Source: Nocardia otitidiscaviarum NBRC 14405 (GTDB lineage: Bacteria > Actinomycetota > Actinomycetes > Mycobacteriales > Mycobacteriaceae). Taken from it: a DNA stretch of 48,572 nucleotides. This document shows, piece after piece, positions 19,625 through 27,907 of this stretch. The translations under genes were made by a program, and so were the position numbers. Under the pieces are notes generated by a model, which saw only the letters and a list, made by a program, of their open reading frames with translations, was not told the origin of the DNA and made no database searches. Each line of letters starts with the position of its first letter. Within the stretch, counting starts at the first letter, position 1. Location of the stretch: the NCBI RefSeq assembly GCF_000308635.1, contig NZ_BAGD01000023.1, positions 1 through 48,572 on the forward strand, read 5' to 3'.

Positions 19625-20044
19625 ATGCACACCGGGTACGACGCGCGGGAGCGATTGCGCGAAGTCGGCCTGCGGGTTACCGCCCCGCGGGTCGCGGTGT
19701 TGGACGCGGTGGTCGCGGCGCCGCATTCGGATGCGGACTCCGTGGCCGCCACGGTGCGGGAACGGCTCGGGTCGGTGTCCACGCAGGCTGTGTACGACGT
19801 GCTCAGGGCCTGTGTGGGAGCCGGGCTGCTGCGGCGGATCGAACCGGCGGGTTCATCGGCGCTGTACGAGGCCCGCACCGGGGACAACCACCACCATCTG
19901 GTGTGCAGGAGTTGCGGCACGGTCGTGGATGTCGACTGTGCCGCGGGCGCGGCCCCCTGTTTGGAACCAGCCCGGACCCACGGCTTCTCGATCGATGAGG
20001 CCGAGGTCGTCTTCTGGGGGCTGTGCCCGGCCTGTCGTCCGTAA
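19625..20044 (+). CDS. furA: Fur-family peroxide-sensing repressor (FurA/CatR-like)
   Basis: 139 aa. The winged helix (LREVGLRVTAPRVAVLDAVVAAP ... STQAVYDVLRACVGAGLLRRIEP) is followed by the dimer domain with the metal segment DNHHHLVCRSCGTVVDVDC and a C-terminal CPAC, so the CxxC pairs for structural zinc are present. Position directly upstream of katA fits the FurA/CatR role of repressing catalase until peroxide oxidises the metal site. GAGGGAG at 19609-19615 is the ribosome site. The operator above suggests autoregulation. Confidence 0.88.
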   Translation: MHTGYDARERLREVGLRVTAPRVAVLDAVVAAPHSDADSVAATVRERLGSVSTQAVYDVLRACVGAGLLRRIEPAGSSALYEARTGDNHHHLVCRSCGTVVDVDCAAGAAPCLEPARTHGFSIDEAEVVFWGLCPACRP

Positions 20045-20086
20045 GATGCCTCGCAGCCCGAGGCAGTACAGCCGAGGAGACGTCGA

Positions 20087-21550
20087 ATGACCAAGCCGAC
20101 CACCACCAATACCGGTATCCCGGTCGTCAGCGACAACGAATCGCTCACCGCCGGCACGCAGGGCCCGATCCTGCTGCACGACCACTATCTGATCGAGAAG
20201 CTGGCCCAGTTCAACCGCGAGCGGGTGCCGGAGCGGATCGTGCATGCCAAGGGCGCGGGCGCGTTCGGTGAACTGGTGGTCACCGGTGATGTCAGCCGAT
20301 ACACCAAGGCCAAGCTGTTCCAGCCGGGTGCGCGCACCGAGTCGCTGGTGCGGTTCTCCACCGTCGCCGGTGAGCAGGGCAGCCCCGACACCTGGCGCGA
20401 TCCGCGTGGTTTCGCGGTGAAGTTCTACACCGAGGACGGCAACTACGACATCGTCGGCAACAACACGCCGATATTCTTCATCAAGGATCCGATCAAGTTC
20501 CCCGACTTCATCCGCTCGCAGAAGCGCCTGCCGGGCAGCGGACTGCGCGACCACAACATGCAGTGGGACTTCTGGACCCTGCGCCCCGAGACCGCGCACC
20601 AGGTGACCTGGCTGATGGGCGACCGCGGCATTCCGAAGACCTACCGCCACATGGACGGTTTCGGTTCGCACACCTACCAGTGGGTCAACGCCCAGGGTGA
20701 GCGTTTCTGGGTGAAGTACCACTTCAAAACCGACCAGGGCATCGAATTCCTGACCCAGGCCGAGGCCGACCGCATCGCGGGGGAGGACGCCGACTTCCAC
20801 CGCCGCGACCTGTGGGAAGCCATCGAGCGCGGCGAGTTCCCGAGCTGGACGGTGAAGGTCCAGGTCATGCCGGTCGACGAGGCCGAGGGCTACCGCTTCA
20901 ACCCGTTCGACCTGACCAAGGTGTGGTCGCAAAAGGACTACCCGCTCATCGAGGTCGGCAAGTGGACGCTCAACCGCAATCCGGGCAACTTCCACGTCGA
21001 GATCGAGCAGTCCGCCTTCGAACCGTCGAATGTCGTTCCGGGCATCGGCTTCTCGCCGGACAAGATGCTGCTGGGCCGCGTCTTCGCCTACGCCGACGCG
21101 CACCGCTACCGCATCGGCGCCAACTACGCGCAGCTGCCGCCCAACCGGGCCAAGGCCGCCGAGGTGAACTCCTACTCCAAGGAGGGCCCGATGCGCTACG
21201 ACTACAACCCGGCGGATGTGCCGGTGTACGCGCCGAATTCGTTCGGCGGCCCGCACGCCGATCCGGAGCGGGCCGGTGACGAGGGCCTGTGGAACTTCGA
21301 TCCGACCATGGTGCGCGCGGGTTACATCCAGCACGCCGAGGACGGCGACTTCACGCAGGCGGGCACGCTGGTCCGCGAGGTGCTCGACGACGCCGCGCGA
21401 GATCGCCTGGTGGCCAATGTGGTCGGGCACGTGCTGGGCGGTGTGCGGGAGCCGGTGCTGAGCCGGGTGTTCGAGTACTGGAAGAACGTGGACAGCGATC
21501 TCGGCAAGCGCATCGAGGAGGGCGTGCGCGCCGGGCTCAACGGCCACTGA
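20087..21550 (+). CDS. katA: Monofunctional haem catalase
   Basis: 487 aa, typical of small-subunit clade 3 catalases. The distal His53 is in [11 protein letters not shown], the distal Asn in [14 protein letters not shown] (residues 125-126), and the proximal Tyr in [17 protein letters not shown]. It converts hydrogen peroxide to water and oxygen in the cytoplasm. It follows furA after 42 nt and is likely co-transcribed and peroxide-inducible. In mycobacteria the furA partner is katG; here it is a monofunctional catalase, as in the Streptomyces catR-catA pair. Oxidases in this window, such as ChoA, produce its substrate. Confidence 0.96.
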   Translation: MTKPTTTNTGIPVVSDNESLTAGTQGPILLHDHYLIEKLAQFNRERVPERIVHAKGAGAFGELVVTGDVSRYTKAKLFQPGARTESLVRFSTVAGEQGSPDTWRDPRGFAVKFYTEDGNYDIVGNNTPIFFIKDPIKFPDFIRSQKRLPGSGLRDHNMQWDFWTLRPETAHQVTWLMGDRGIPKTYRHMDGFGSHTYQWVNAQGERFWVKYHFKTDQGIEFLTQAEADRIAGEDADFHRRDLWEAIERGEFPSWTVKVQVMPVDEAEGYRFNPFDLTKVWSQKDYPLIEVGKWTLNRNPGNFHVEIEQSAFEPSNVVPGIGFSPDKMLLGRVFAYADAHRYRIGANYAQLPPNRAKAAEVNSYSKEGPMRYDYNPADVPVYAPNSFGGPHADPERAGDEGLWNFDPTMVRAGYIQHAEDGDFTQAGTLVREVLDDAARDRLVANVVGHVLGGVREPVLSRVFEYWKNVDSDLGKRIEEGVRAGLNGH

Positions 21551-21562
21551 GTGAAATTCGCG

Positions 21563-21591
21563 CTGCCTCCGACTCTTTCGGTCGGGGGCAG
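21563..21591. terminator. Hairpin after katA
   Basis: An 11-bp stem, CTGCCTCCGAC with GTCGGGGGCAG (one G-T pair), closes a TCTTTCG loop, 12 nt after the katA stop. The converging TetR gene ends at 21618 and could share it. Confidence 0.7.
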
Positions 21592-21617
21592 TCGTGTGTC
21601 GGCTGCGTGGCCCCCGG

Positions 21618-22349
21618 TCACCGTGCGCGGCGTGCCTCGAGTCCGTCGATGAGCAGTTCGAGTTCGGTGTCGAAGAATTCGTCGCGGCTGCGCGCCGAAT
21701 CCAGCTCGCGGTGTCGGGCGTAGCTGCGGTGCAGGCGCGGGTACGGTTCGCTCATTCGCTGCGAAGCGGTCATGATCTGCTCCATCCACTCCTGTTCGCC
21801 GAGGCCGCTGCGGTTGACCGTGGTGATCATGGCGGTCTCGGTGGTGGTGGCCCCGATCAGATACGCGAAGATGGCGTTGGTGGCGCGGTCGGAGGTGGTC
21901 GCGTCGAATCCGGCCACCTCGAGAATGCCGAGCATGCCGTCGGTCATCCGCATCACATTCGGGCCGAGGTAGACCAGCCCGGCGGTGCTCAGCACGGCGG
22001 GCATCCACACGTGCCGCAGCATGGTGGCGCGCATGCTCCGGCCGAACTCCATCAGGTCGGTGCGCCAGTTCTCCGCCACCAGCCGCTCGGGTAGGCGTAT
22101 CTCGCCGAATACCTCGTCCACGACGAGTTCGAGCAGTTCCTCCTTGTTCGCCACATGGGTGTAGAGCGAGGTGGCCCCGGCATTGAGCCGGGTGCCGAGT
22201 TTGCGCATGCTGAGCGCCTCCAGGCCCTCGCTGTCCAGCAGTGCGATGGCCTCCGCGACGATCTGTTCCCTGTTCAGTGCCGGGGTGTCGCGCCGCGTGC
22301 GCTGGGGACGCGTCCATACCGTCGCAAACTGCTCAGCCTTCGCTGTCAT
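21618..22349 (-). CDS. TetR-family repressor (TetR_C type) of the adjacent efflux pump
   Basis: 243 aa from ATG 22349, chosen for AGAGGAGAGG upstream; the frame continues upstream through the operator region but is not protein-like there. The DNA-binding domain is residues 26-70 (LNREQIVAEAIALLDSEGLEALSMRKLGTRLNAGATSLYTHVANKEEL). The rest is helical and resembles TetR_C ligand-binding domains. It is divergent from the DHA2 transporter, with five operator boxes between, the classic tetR-tetA layout. It probably represses both genes and is released by a drug-like ligand. Confidence 0.88.
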   Translation of the reverse strand: MTAKAEQFATVWTRPQRTRRDTPALNREQIVAEAIALLDSEGLEALSMRKLGTRLNAGATSLYTHVANKEELLELVVDEVFGEIRLPERLVAENWRTDLMEFGRSMRATMLRHVWMPAVLSTAGLVYLGPNVMRMTDGMLGILEVAGFDATTSDRATNAIFAYLIGATTTETAMITTVNRSGLGEQEWMEQIMTASQRMSEPYPRLHRSYARHRELDSARSRDEFFDTELELLIDGLEARRAR

Positions 22350-22390
22350 GGCCTCTCCTCTTCTGTCCGCGGCCAGCATAACCGCTGTTA

Positions 22391-22478
22391 GAACGCTGTT
22401 CGATGCACCGAACAATGTTCTCGCTTGCGAACACTGTTCGGGTGGCCGTACAGTGTTCGAAGATGCCGAACAGTGTAC
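22391..22478. promoter_or_regulatory. Array of five tandem operator boxes (GAACAnTGTTC)
   Basis: Five 11-bp near-palindromes start at 22391, 22410, 22429, 22448 and 22468: GAACGCTGTTC, GAACAATGTTC, GAACACTGTTC, GTACAGTGTTC and GAACAGTGTAC. The spacing is 19, 19, 19 and 20 bp, about two helical turns. The array fills the gap between the tetR and efflux genes. A possible promoter for the pump (TTGCGA 22425-22430, TACAGT 22449-22454) lies inside it. Confidence 0.8.
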
Positions 22479-22506
22479 GGCAAACTGGATCGAAGAGGGA
22501 TTCGAC

Positions 22507-24060
22507 ATGAGTGATATCGCGGGCGCGGCGGTGAGCACCGAAGCGCCACAACGTAATCCGAAGCGCTGGTGGATTCTGGTGGTGCTCTGCCTGAGTTCCC
22601 TGGTGTTGGTGATCGACAATATGGTGCTGAACGTCGCCATCCCGCAGATCTCCACCGAACTCGGCGCGACGTCCCAGGACATCCAGTGGATCATCGACGC
22701 CTACATCCTGGTGTTCGCCGGACTGCTGCTCACCTCGGGCAGCCTCTCGGACCGGTTCGGCCGGCGGCTCGTCATGGTGGTGGGCCTGGTGGTCTTCGGC
22801 GTGGCCTCGATGCTGGCCGCCTATGCCGACACCCCGCAGCTGCTGATCGCGGGCCGGGTGCTGATGGGCGTCGGCGGTGCGCTCATCATGCCGAGCACGC
22901 TGTCCATCCTGATCACGGTGTTCGACGAGCAGGAGCGGCCCAAGGCCATCGCGTCCTGGAGTGCCGTGGCCATGATCGGCATGGTCGGCGGTCCGATCGT
23001 GGGCGGTGTGCTGCTGGAGCACTTCTGGTGGGGCTCGGTCTTCGTGCTGAACGTGCCGATCGCGATCGTCGCCATCGCCGCGGCCCTGCTGCTCATGCCG
23101 GAGTCGAAGGGGCCGTGGACCAAGCCGGACCTGTCGGGCATGGTGCTGTCGATAGTCGGCACCACCGCGCTGGTGTGGACGATCATCGAATGGCCGACCG
23201 CGGGAATCGACGGCACCTGGGGCGCACTGCTGATCGCGGTGGCCGGTCTGGCGGCGTTCGTGGTCCGGGAACTGCGGGCGGAGCACCCGATGGTGCCGTT
23301 GCAGCTGTTCCGCAACCGGGTGTTCACCGGCTCCAGCTTCTCGCTGGTGCTCGTCACCTTCGCCAATGGCGGCCTGCTGCTGGTGCTCACCCAGTACCTG
23401 CAGTTCGTGCTGGACTACTCGCCGATGCGCACCGCGCTCGCCTTCACCCCGTTCGCCCTGACGGCGCTGGTGTTCAACGGCATCGGCGCGGGCCTGGTGC
23501 AGAAGGCCGGGGTGCGCCCGGTGATGTTGGTCGGAATGGCGGTGCTGGCGGGCGGTTTCGTCATGCTGTCGCTGCTCACCACCGATTCCGGATTCTGGAA
23601 GCCCGCCCTGGCCATGAGCTTGGTCGGCGCGGGTGCCGGTCTGGCCATGCCCGCCGCCATCGGCGCGCTGATGAGTGCGATCCCGCCGGAACGGGCCGGT
23701 GTCGGCTCTGCGCTCAACGACACCATCCAGCAGACCGGCGGCGCGCTGGGCGTGGCGGTGCTGGGCGCGGTGCTGGCCGGCACCTACACCGAGGAGATGC
23801 CCGCCACGGCCCCGGCCGCCGCCCGCGAAAGCATCGCCCCGGCCCTGACCAGCGGCGACGGCATGCTGATCACGGCCGCCAAGGACGCCTTCACCACTGC
23901 CATGTCGGCCACCTTCCTGGGCGGCGCGGCCAGCGTCCTGGCCGCGACGGTCATCGCCTTCTTCCTGATGCGGGGTGCGAAAGCGCCTGGGGGAGAGGGA
24001 GTACCGGTCGAACAGGATGCGCCGGGCGGCGGAGACGACGATCTGGTGACCTCCGGGTAG
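22507..24060 (+). CDS. DHA2-family (EmrB/QacA type) multidrug efflux transporter
   Basis: 517 aa from ATG 22507, with GAAGAGGGA 6 nt upstream. Fourteen hydrophobic segments can be counted by eye. The family motifs are present: LVLVIDNMVLNVAIPQI in helix 1 (motif D1), SGSLSDRFGRRLVMVVGL (motif A) and GGPIVGGVLLEHFWWGSVFVLNVPI (motif C). It exports hydrophobic or cationic compounds using the proton gradient across the inner membrane. The C-terminal 25 residues are acidic and glycine-rich. The divergent TetR and its five-box operator indicate drug-inducible expression. Confidence 0.92.
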   Translation: MSDIAGAAVSTEAPQRNPKRWWILVVLCLSSLVLVIDNMVLNVAIPQISTELGATSQDIQWIIDAYILVFAGLLLTSGSLSDRFGRRLVMVVGLVVFGVASMLAAYADTPQLLIAGRVLMGVGGALIMPSTLSILITVFDEQERPKAIASWSAVAMIGMVGGPIVGGVLLEHFWWGSVFVLNVPIAIVAIAAALLLMPESKGPWTKPDLSGMVLSIVGTTALVWTIIEWPTAGIDGTWGALLIAVAGLAAFVVRELRAEHPMVPLQLFRNRVFTGSSFSLVLVTFANGGLLLVLTQYLQFVLDYSPMRTALAFTPFALTALVFNGIGAGLVQKAGVRPVMLVGMAVLAGGFVMLSLLTTDSGFWKPALAMSLVGAGAGLAMPAAIGALMSAIPPERAGVGSALNDTIQQTGGALGVAVLGAVLAGTYTEEMPATAPAAARESIAPALTSGDGMLITAAKDAFTTAMSATFLGGAASVLAATVIAFFLMRGAKAPGGEGVPVEQDAPGGGDDDLVTSG

Positions 24061-24086
24061 CGCCGAACGCCAACCGAATACGCTTG

Positions 24087-24110
24087 CGCCCCGGCGGCTT
24101 CGCCGGGGCG
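24087..24110. terminator. GC-rich hairpin after efflux gene
   Basis: A perfect 10-bp stem, CGCCCCGGCG with CGCCGGGGCG, and a GCTT loop, 26 nt after the efflux stop and 9 nt before the end of the converging TetR gene. Confidence 0.75.
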
Positions 24111-24118
24111 GAGCGCTG

Positions 24119-24700
24119 TCATCGACCCTCTCGTTCTCCGCCGACCAGCCGCAGCACGCTGCGGCGCAGGGCCCGCTCCGCCGCGGGCTGGCCCATTCGC
24201 CCGGCCGTGACCTCTGCCCCGGCCGCGTGGCTCAGCGCGACAATGGCCGCGGCGAGCCATTCCGGCGTTGCGGCGCTGTCGAATTCGCCCTGCCGCTGAC
24301 CGCGACGGAGCAGCGGCAGCAGGTGGTCGAGGACGGGATTGTGGAGTTCCCGGCTCTCCTCGGGTGCGGTGGGGGCGATGAGTTGCAGCGTCGGATGCGC
24401 CTCGAAGGCGCGCCAGCCGACATCGAGAATGCGCAACAGCGCGTCGACGGCGCTGCCGCTGTCGAGATCGGCGGCGGCCATGGCGGCGACCGTCGCGGCG
24501 GTGGTCCGTTCGACCACGGCCGTGAGCAGTTCCTCCCGCGAGGAGAAGTGCGCGTAGATGGTTTGGCGGGTGACGCCCGCCGCCGCGGCTACCGCGGCGA
24601 GTCCCGCATCGGGCCGCTCGGCGAGCAGCCGGGTGGCGGCGTCGAGAATCGCCGTGCGGCTGCGTTCCGCATCGGCGCGTCGGCGTGGTCCCGGACTCAT
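24119..24700 (-). CDS. TetR/AcrR-family regulator
   Basis: 193 aa from ATG 24700. The DNA-binding domain is SRTAILDAATRLLAERPDAG, then AAVAAAAGVTRQTIYAHFSSREELL (residues 14-60). The remaining residues form the usual helical ligand-binding part, with WLAAAIVALSHAAGAEV near the end. It is divergent from an NTF2-like/DUF1772 pair, and two operator-like repeats lie between, so it most likely controls that pair and itself. Confidence 0.87.
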   Translation of the reverse strand: MSPGPRRRADAERSRTAILDAATRLLAERPDAGLAAVAAAAGVTRQTIYAHFSSREELLTAVVERTTAATVAAMAAADLDSGSAVDALLRILDVGWRAFEAHPTLQLIAPTAPEESRELHNPVLDHLLPLLRRGQRQGEFDSAATPEWLAAAIVALSHAAGAEVTAGRMGQPAAERALRRSVLRLVGGEREGR

Positions 24701-24707
24701 GGAATTC

Positions 24708-24758
24708 TTACACCCTTGTCAAAGTTTCGACCGCGCTCTAACCTTTACAGCGTTGTCA
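24708..24758. promoter_or_regulatory. Two-copy operator TTACAnCnTTGTCA
   Basis: TTACACCCTTGTCA (24708-24721) and TTACAGCGTTGTCA (24745-24758) are direct repeats, 37 bp apart, each with dyad symmetry TnACA-N4-TGTnA. They flank the gap between tetR and the NTF2-like gene, one box near each start. GAATTC occurs just outside both boxes. Confidence 0.6.
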
Positions 24759-24779
24759 GAATTCTATGGCAGGAGAGCC

Positions 24780-25169
24780 ATGAACATCGACTCGCCATCC
24801 GATCCCGCGCAGTTCATCAGGGATTTCTTCACCTCCTTCACCGACGCGGCGATGAGCGACCGTGACCCGGCGGAGGTCGTCGACCGCTTCCACAGCCGGG
24901 ATATCGTGCAGGTGGCCGACGGTCTGCGCATCGACCGCGACCGCCTGATCGCCCACCTGCGCCCCATACGAAAGACGCTGGCCGAGTATCGCTTCGACGT
25001 CCACGAGGCCATGGCCGATGGCGGCCGCATCGCCGCCCGCATGACGATCCACGCGCGACGGCGCAATGGTGACGAGATCACCACCGACGTGCACTTCTTC
25101 GGGGAGTTCACCCCGGACGGCCGCATGCGCCACGCCCACCAGCTCACCCGCACCGTCACCGCCGCTTGA
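24780..25169 (+). CDS. NTF2-like/SnoaL-type protein
   Basis: 129 aa from ATG 24780, with AGGAGAG 3-9 nt upstream. IRDFFTSFTDAAMSDRDPAEVVDRFHSRDIVQVADGLRIDRDRLIAHL and the later VHFFGEFTPDGRMRHAHQL fit the cone-shaped NTF2/SnoaL fold. Members are isomerases, cyclases or ligand carriers; no catalytic assignment is possible here. The DUF1772 gene follows after 15 nt and is likely co-transcribed under the TetR at 24119-24700. Confidence 0.75.
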   Translation: MNIDSPSDPAQFIRDFFTSFTDAAMSDRDPAEVVDRFHSRDIVQVADGLRIDRDRLIAHLRPIRKTLAEYRFDVHEAMADGGRIAARMTIHARRRNGDEITTDVHFFGEFTPDGRMRHAHQLTRTVTAA

Positions 25170-25184
25170 TCACCGGGAACCCCC

Positions 25185-25703
25185 ATGCGTATCCATATCC
25201 TCCGTGCCGCATCCCTGCTCGCCACCGGGTTGCTCGCCGGTGCCTTCGGCTATGGACTGGCGAATATCGCGCCCACCTTCCATCGCGTCCCGCTGCAGCT
25301 GCGGCTCGAGTTCCACACCGAGCTCATGCGGGCCAACAGCATCAGCATGCAGCTCACCATGGCGACGGCGGCACTGAGCTGTACCGCTCTCGCCGTGGCG
25401 GCCCGGGGCCGAACCCGGGTGCTGGCCGGGGCGGCGGCGGTGCTGGTCGTGGCCTCCTTCGCCATTACCCGACTGGGCAACGTCCCCATCAATCACAAGA
25501 TCAACGCGTGGGTGACCGACGGTGCCCCCGCTGATTACGCGGCGATCCTGTCGCGCTGGGACCTCTTCCACGGCCTGCGCACCGGTACGGCGATCGCGGC
25601 CTTCGTGTTGATGATCGTGCTCGCACTGTGGCAGCACCGGTCAGGGCAGCAGCTCCTCGATGCGGGTGGTGCAGAAGCCGGTGATGTCCGTGTCCGGGGG
25701 TAG
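25185..25703 (+). CDS. DUF1772 (anthrone oxygenase-like) membrane protein
   Basis: 172 aa. Four hydrophobic segments, with FHTELMRANSISMQL and ITRLGNVPINHKINAWV, the latter being the signature N-P-x-N-x-x-I-N-like segment of DUF1772. A few members oxidise anthrones without cofactor, but most are uncharacterised. The last 20 or so residues overlap the antisense 3' end of the phosphotransferase gene by 63 nt. With the NTF2-like neighbour it forms a two-gene TetR-controlled unit. Confidence 0.75.
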   Translation: MRIHILRAASLLATGLLAGAFGYGLANIAPTFHRVPLQLRLEFHTELMRANSISMQLTMATAALSCTALAVAARGRTRVLAGAAAVLVVASFAITRLGNVPINHKINAWVTDGAPADYAAILSRWDLFHGLRTGTAIAAFVLMIVLALWQHRSGQQLLDAGGAEAGDVRVRG

Positions 25704-26663
25704 TCGGACGCGGTCGGCCATGCGGAGCAGTGGAATCGAGAGCAGGACGGCGGCGAGGACCTCGTTGTAGCGGAGGTTTCGGACCGGCATGCCGGTGGCG
25801 GCTTCGTAGTGGGCGATGGTCTCCGCGCGGGTGGGGGTGCCGGGCAGGGGGGTGTGGCCCTCGAAGACGCTGCTGGCCCAGTCCAGGAACAGCAGCCAGG
25901 CCAGATCGTATTCGTGGTCGCCGAGGTGGGCGGTCTCCCAGTCGAGGACGCCGGTCACGCGATAGTCCTTGTCGTAGAGGATGTTCGACATGCGGGCGTC
26001 ACCCCAGCACAGCACCACGTGCTCGGGGTCGTAGCGGTGGGCGCGCAGCCAGGCGATGGCGCGGCGGTAGGTGGCGGGTGGGTCGCCGGTGGCCCAGGCG
26101 AGGGCGGCTTCGAGGTAGTTGACGAGCTGGTCCACCGGTCCGGACCCGAATCGGGGCATGGCCAGGAAGTCCAGTCCCAGTGCCCGCCAGTCCAATCGGT
26201 GTATCGCCGCGATGGTGTCCACGCAGCCCCACCACATTCGCGTCCGGTTCTCCGGACTCGCGGCATAGTAGTTGCCCGCCACGTGATACGACGGATAGTC
26301 GCCGGGCGCTTCCCCGTCGAGACGGTCCATGACGAAATACGGGCTGCCCAGTGCGGTGTCCGAGCGGTCCAGCCACCGGACGGTGGCGACGGGCAGGTCG
26401 GTGTCGGCCAGGCGCTCCATGACGAGCACCTGGCGCAGCAGGTCGTAATCCGGGAACAGTGACAGCTCCGGTGGACGTCGGAAAACCAAGGGGACGCACC
26501 CGTTCTCGTCGACCACCTCGAACAGGTAGGTCTCGGTGGCGAATCCGCGCGGACTGGGTGCCCACTGGCGGATGCGTGCGGTCGCGCTCACCGGCAGGCG
26601 CTGTCGCAGAATGGGTTCCAGGGCGGCCGGTAGCCGCTCCCCGGGCAGGCGTGCGGTCGACAC
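25641..26663 (-). CDS. Phosphotransferase (APH/ACAD10-N type) family kinase
   Basis: 340 aa from GTG 26663. This start is fixed by TAGGAG six nt upstream, a ribosome site that includes the stop codon of the preceding gene. The kinase core shows LCWGDARMSNILYD (Brenner-type catalytic Asp and Asn, with Trp-Gly-Asp replacing His-Gly-Asp) and VTGVLDWETAHLGDHEYDLAWL for metal binding. Relatives include aminoglycoside kinases and the ACAD10/11 kinase domain that phosphorylates 4-hydroxyacyl-CoA. A metabolic substrate seems likelier than an antibiotic. It is translated just after the DUF7064-like gene. Confidence 0.85.
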   Translation of the reverse strand: MSTARLPGERLPAALEPILRQRLPVSATARIRQWAPSPRGFATETYLFEVVDENGCVPLVFRRPPELSLFPDYDLLRQVLVMERLADTDLPVATVRWLDRSDTALGSPYFVMDRLDGEAPGDYPSYHVAGNYYAASPENRTRMWWGCVDTIAAIHRLDWRALGLDFLAMPRFGSGPVDQLVNYLEAALAWATGDPPATYRRAIAWLRAHRYDPEHVVLCWGDARMSNILYDKDYRVTGVLDWETAHLGDHEYDLAWLLFLDWASSVFEGHTPLPGTPTRAETIAHYEAATGMPVRNLRYNEVLAAVLLSIPLLRMADRVRLPPDTDITGFCTTRIEELLP

Positions 26664-26670
26664 GGTTCTC

Positions 26671-27783
26671 CTACCCCGCGAATCCGTAGCGGGCATGACG
26701 ACCCATGCAGACCATTTCCACCAGGCCGTGTCCGACCTCGCCGCCGTGCTCGACCCGGCAGAAGGTCTCACTCAGCATGCTCACCCGGCGCAGCTCGTCG
26801 GTATCGGACAGGTCGACGGTGAAGCCGTCGCTGTAGTACGGCCCGCGCCAGAGCCCGGAGGCGTAACCGCGGTAGCTGTCGTACCCGGCCAGGCCGGGCC
26901 AGAAGTCCTTCAGCGCGGTGACCGCGAATTCTCGGGTTCGCCCATCCGCGCCGTGGGCGCGGAAGGTGCCCTCGCGCAGGATTCGGAAGTCCTCCCGGAA
27001 CCGCAGATCGTGCTCCACTGCCACGATCGGAATCGGCGCGGCCGTGGAGTCGATACGCGGGACGACGGTGCCCTCGAAATGCCACCGCTGTCCGTCCGCG
27101 GTCTCGCGATGCGCGAAATGCACCAGCTCGTCGGCGAATTCGAAGATGCCCATGAAATACAGCACCCCGTCCGGGACCTCGGGGGGCTGCATGCCCTCGC
27201 CCTCCGCCAGGCTGCCGCCGCCTCCGCCGTGCCGGGTGCCCCAGGAGTGGTCGCGCCCGAACCACCAGGTGTCCGGATCCAGTTCCAGGCGTTCGCCCTC
27301 CACCTCGAGCCAGCCGGAGACGCGCCCGTTCTGGTAGTACCGCCGTGCGTCCTCACGCACTCGCCCACGGGACCGGAAGAACGCGGGTTCCTGTTCGTAG
27401 GCCGGGAATTCGGCATCGAAGTCCAGGCGCAACCGCATTCCGTGCGCATTGTCGTCGAGGCTGGCGTGCACCGTGCGCAGCGGTTCGCCGATCTCGTAGC
27501 GGTAGGGGCCGACCTGCCAGGAGCCGAGACCGTCGTAGCGTCCCGCGATCTCGCGGGACATGCGCACCACGTGGGTTTTGCCGCCGTCCAGGGTGACCAT
27601 GGCGTAGGCGTCGGTGACATTGCGGTTGGGATAGCGCGCCATACCGGTCATGACGGTGGCGGTACCGCCGGTGTCGAAGCCGTACAGCACGATTCGCTCG
27701 GTCCAGCGCAGATCGCTCTGCAGGACGTGGTCGAAGGTGGTGGGCAGCTGGTGGCAGAGCAGTTCGTCCTGGGGAGTCAGCAT
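26671..27783 (-). CDS. Conserved protein, DUF7064/CrtC-like beta-barrel (tentative)
   Basis: 370 aa from ATG 27783, with GAGAGG about 7 nt upstream. The sequence is rich in aromatic beta-strands (RWTERIVLYGFDTGGTATVMTG, YYQNGRVSGWLEVEGERLEL, WWFGRDHSWGTRHGG, WHFEGTVVPRI). This resembles the tandem lipocalin-like folds of the DUF7064/hydroxyneurosporene-synthase group, but I hold the name loosely. Similar genes often sit beside phosphotransferases in lipid or steroid loci. Here it is the first gene of a two-gene unit with the kinase, divergent from a TetR. Confidence 0.6.
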   Translation of the reverse strand: MLTPQDELLCHQLPTTFDHVLQSDLRWTERIVLYGFDTGGTATVMTGMARYPNRNVTDAYAMVTLDGGKTHVVRMSREIAGRYDGLGSWQVGPYRYEIGEPLRTVHASLDDNAHGMRLRLDFDAEFPAYEQEPAFFRSRGRVREDARRYYQNGRVSGWLEVEGERLELDPDTWWFGRDHSWGTRHGGGGGSLAEGEGMQPPEVPDGVLYFMGIFEFADELVHFAHRETADGQRWHFEGTVVPRIDSTAAPIPIVAVEHDLRFREDFRILREGTFRAHGADGRTREFAVTALKDFWPGLAGYDSYRGYASGLWRGPYYSDGFTVDLSDTDELRRVSMLSETFCRVEHGGEVGHGLVEMVCMGRHARYGFAG

Positions 27784-27827
27784 GGGAGTGCCTCTCGTGC
27801 GGCCTGGCGTGCGAGCGCCGCTATTAG

Positions 27828-27847
27828 AATACGATGCATAGCGTATT
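27828..27847. promoter_or_regulatory. TetR-type operator AATACG-N8-CGTATT
   Basis: Six-bp perfect arms around ATGCATAG, with a symmetric ATGCAT core. It lies between the divergent DUF7064-like gene and the TetR gene at 27908, and is the only dyad in that gap. Confidence 0.65.
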
Positions 27848-27907
27848 TCAATCGGGCTGCGCCGATAGGCTGAATCGGACGAATACTCGACATGAGGGAG
27901 GGTTCAC

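Noticed and set aside
25641..26663. Aminoglycoside resistance gene
   Set aside because: The kinase motif has CWGD in place of HGD, the gene is coupled to a metabolic-looking partner, and the sequence is closer to the ACAD10-type family.
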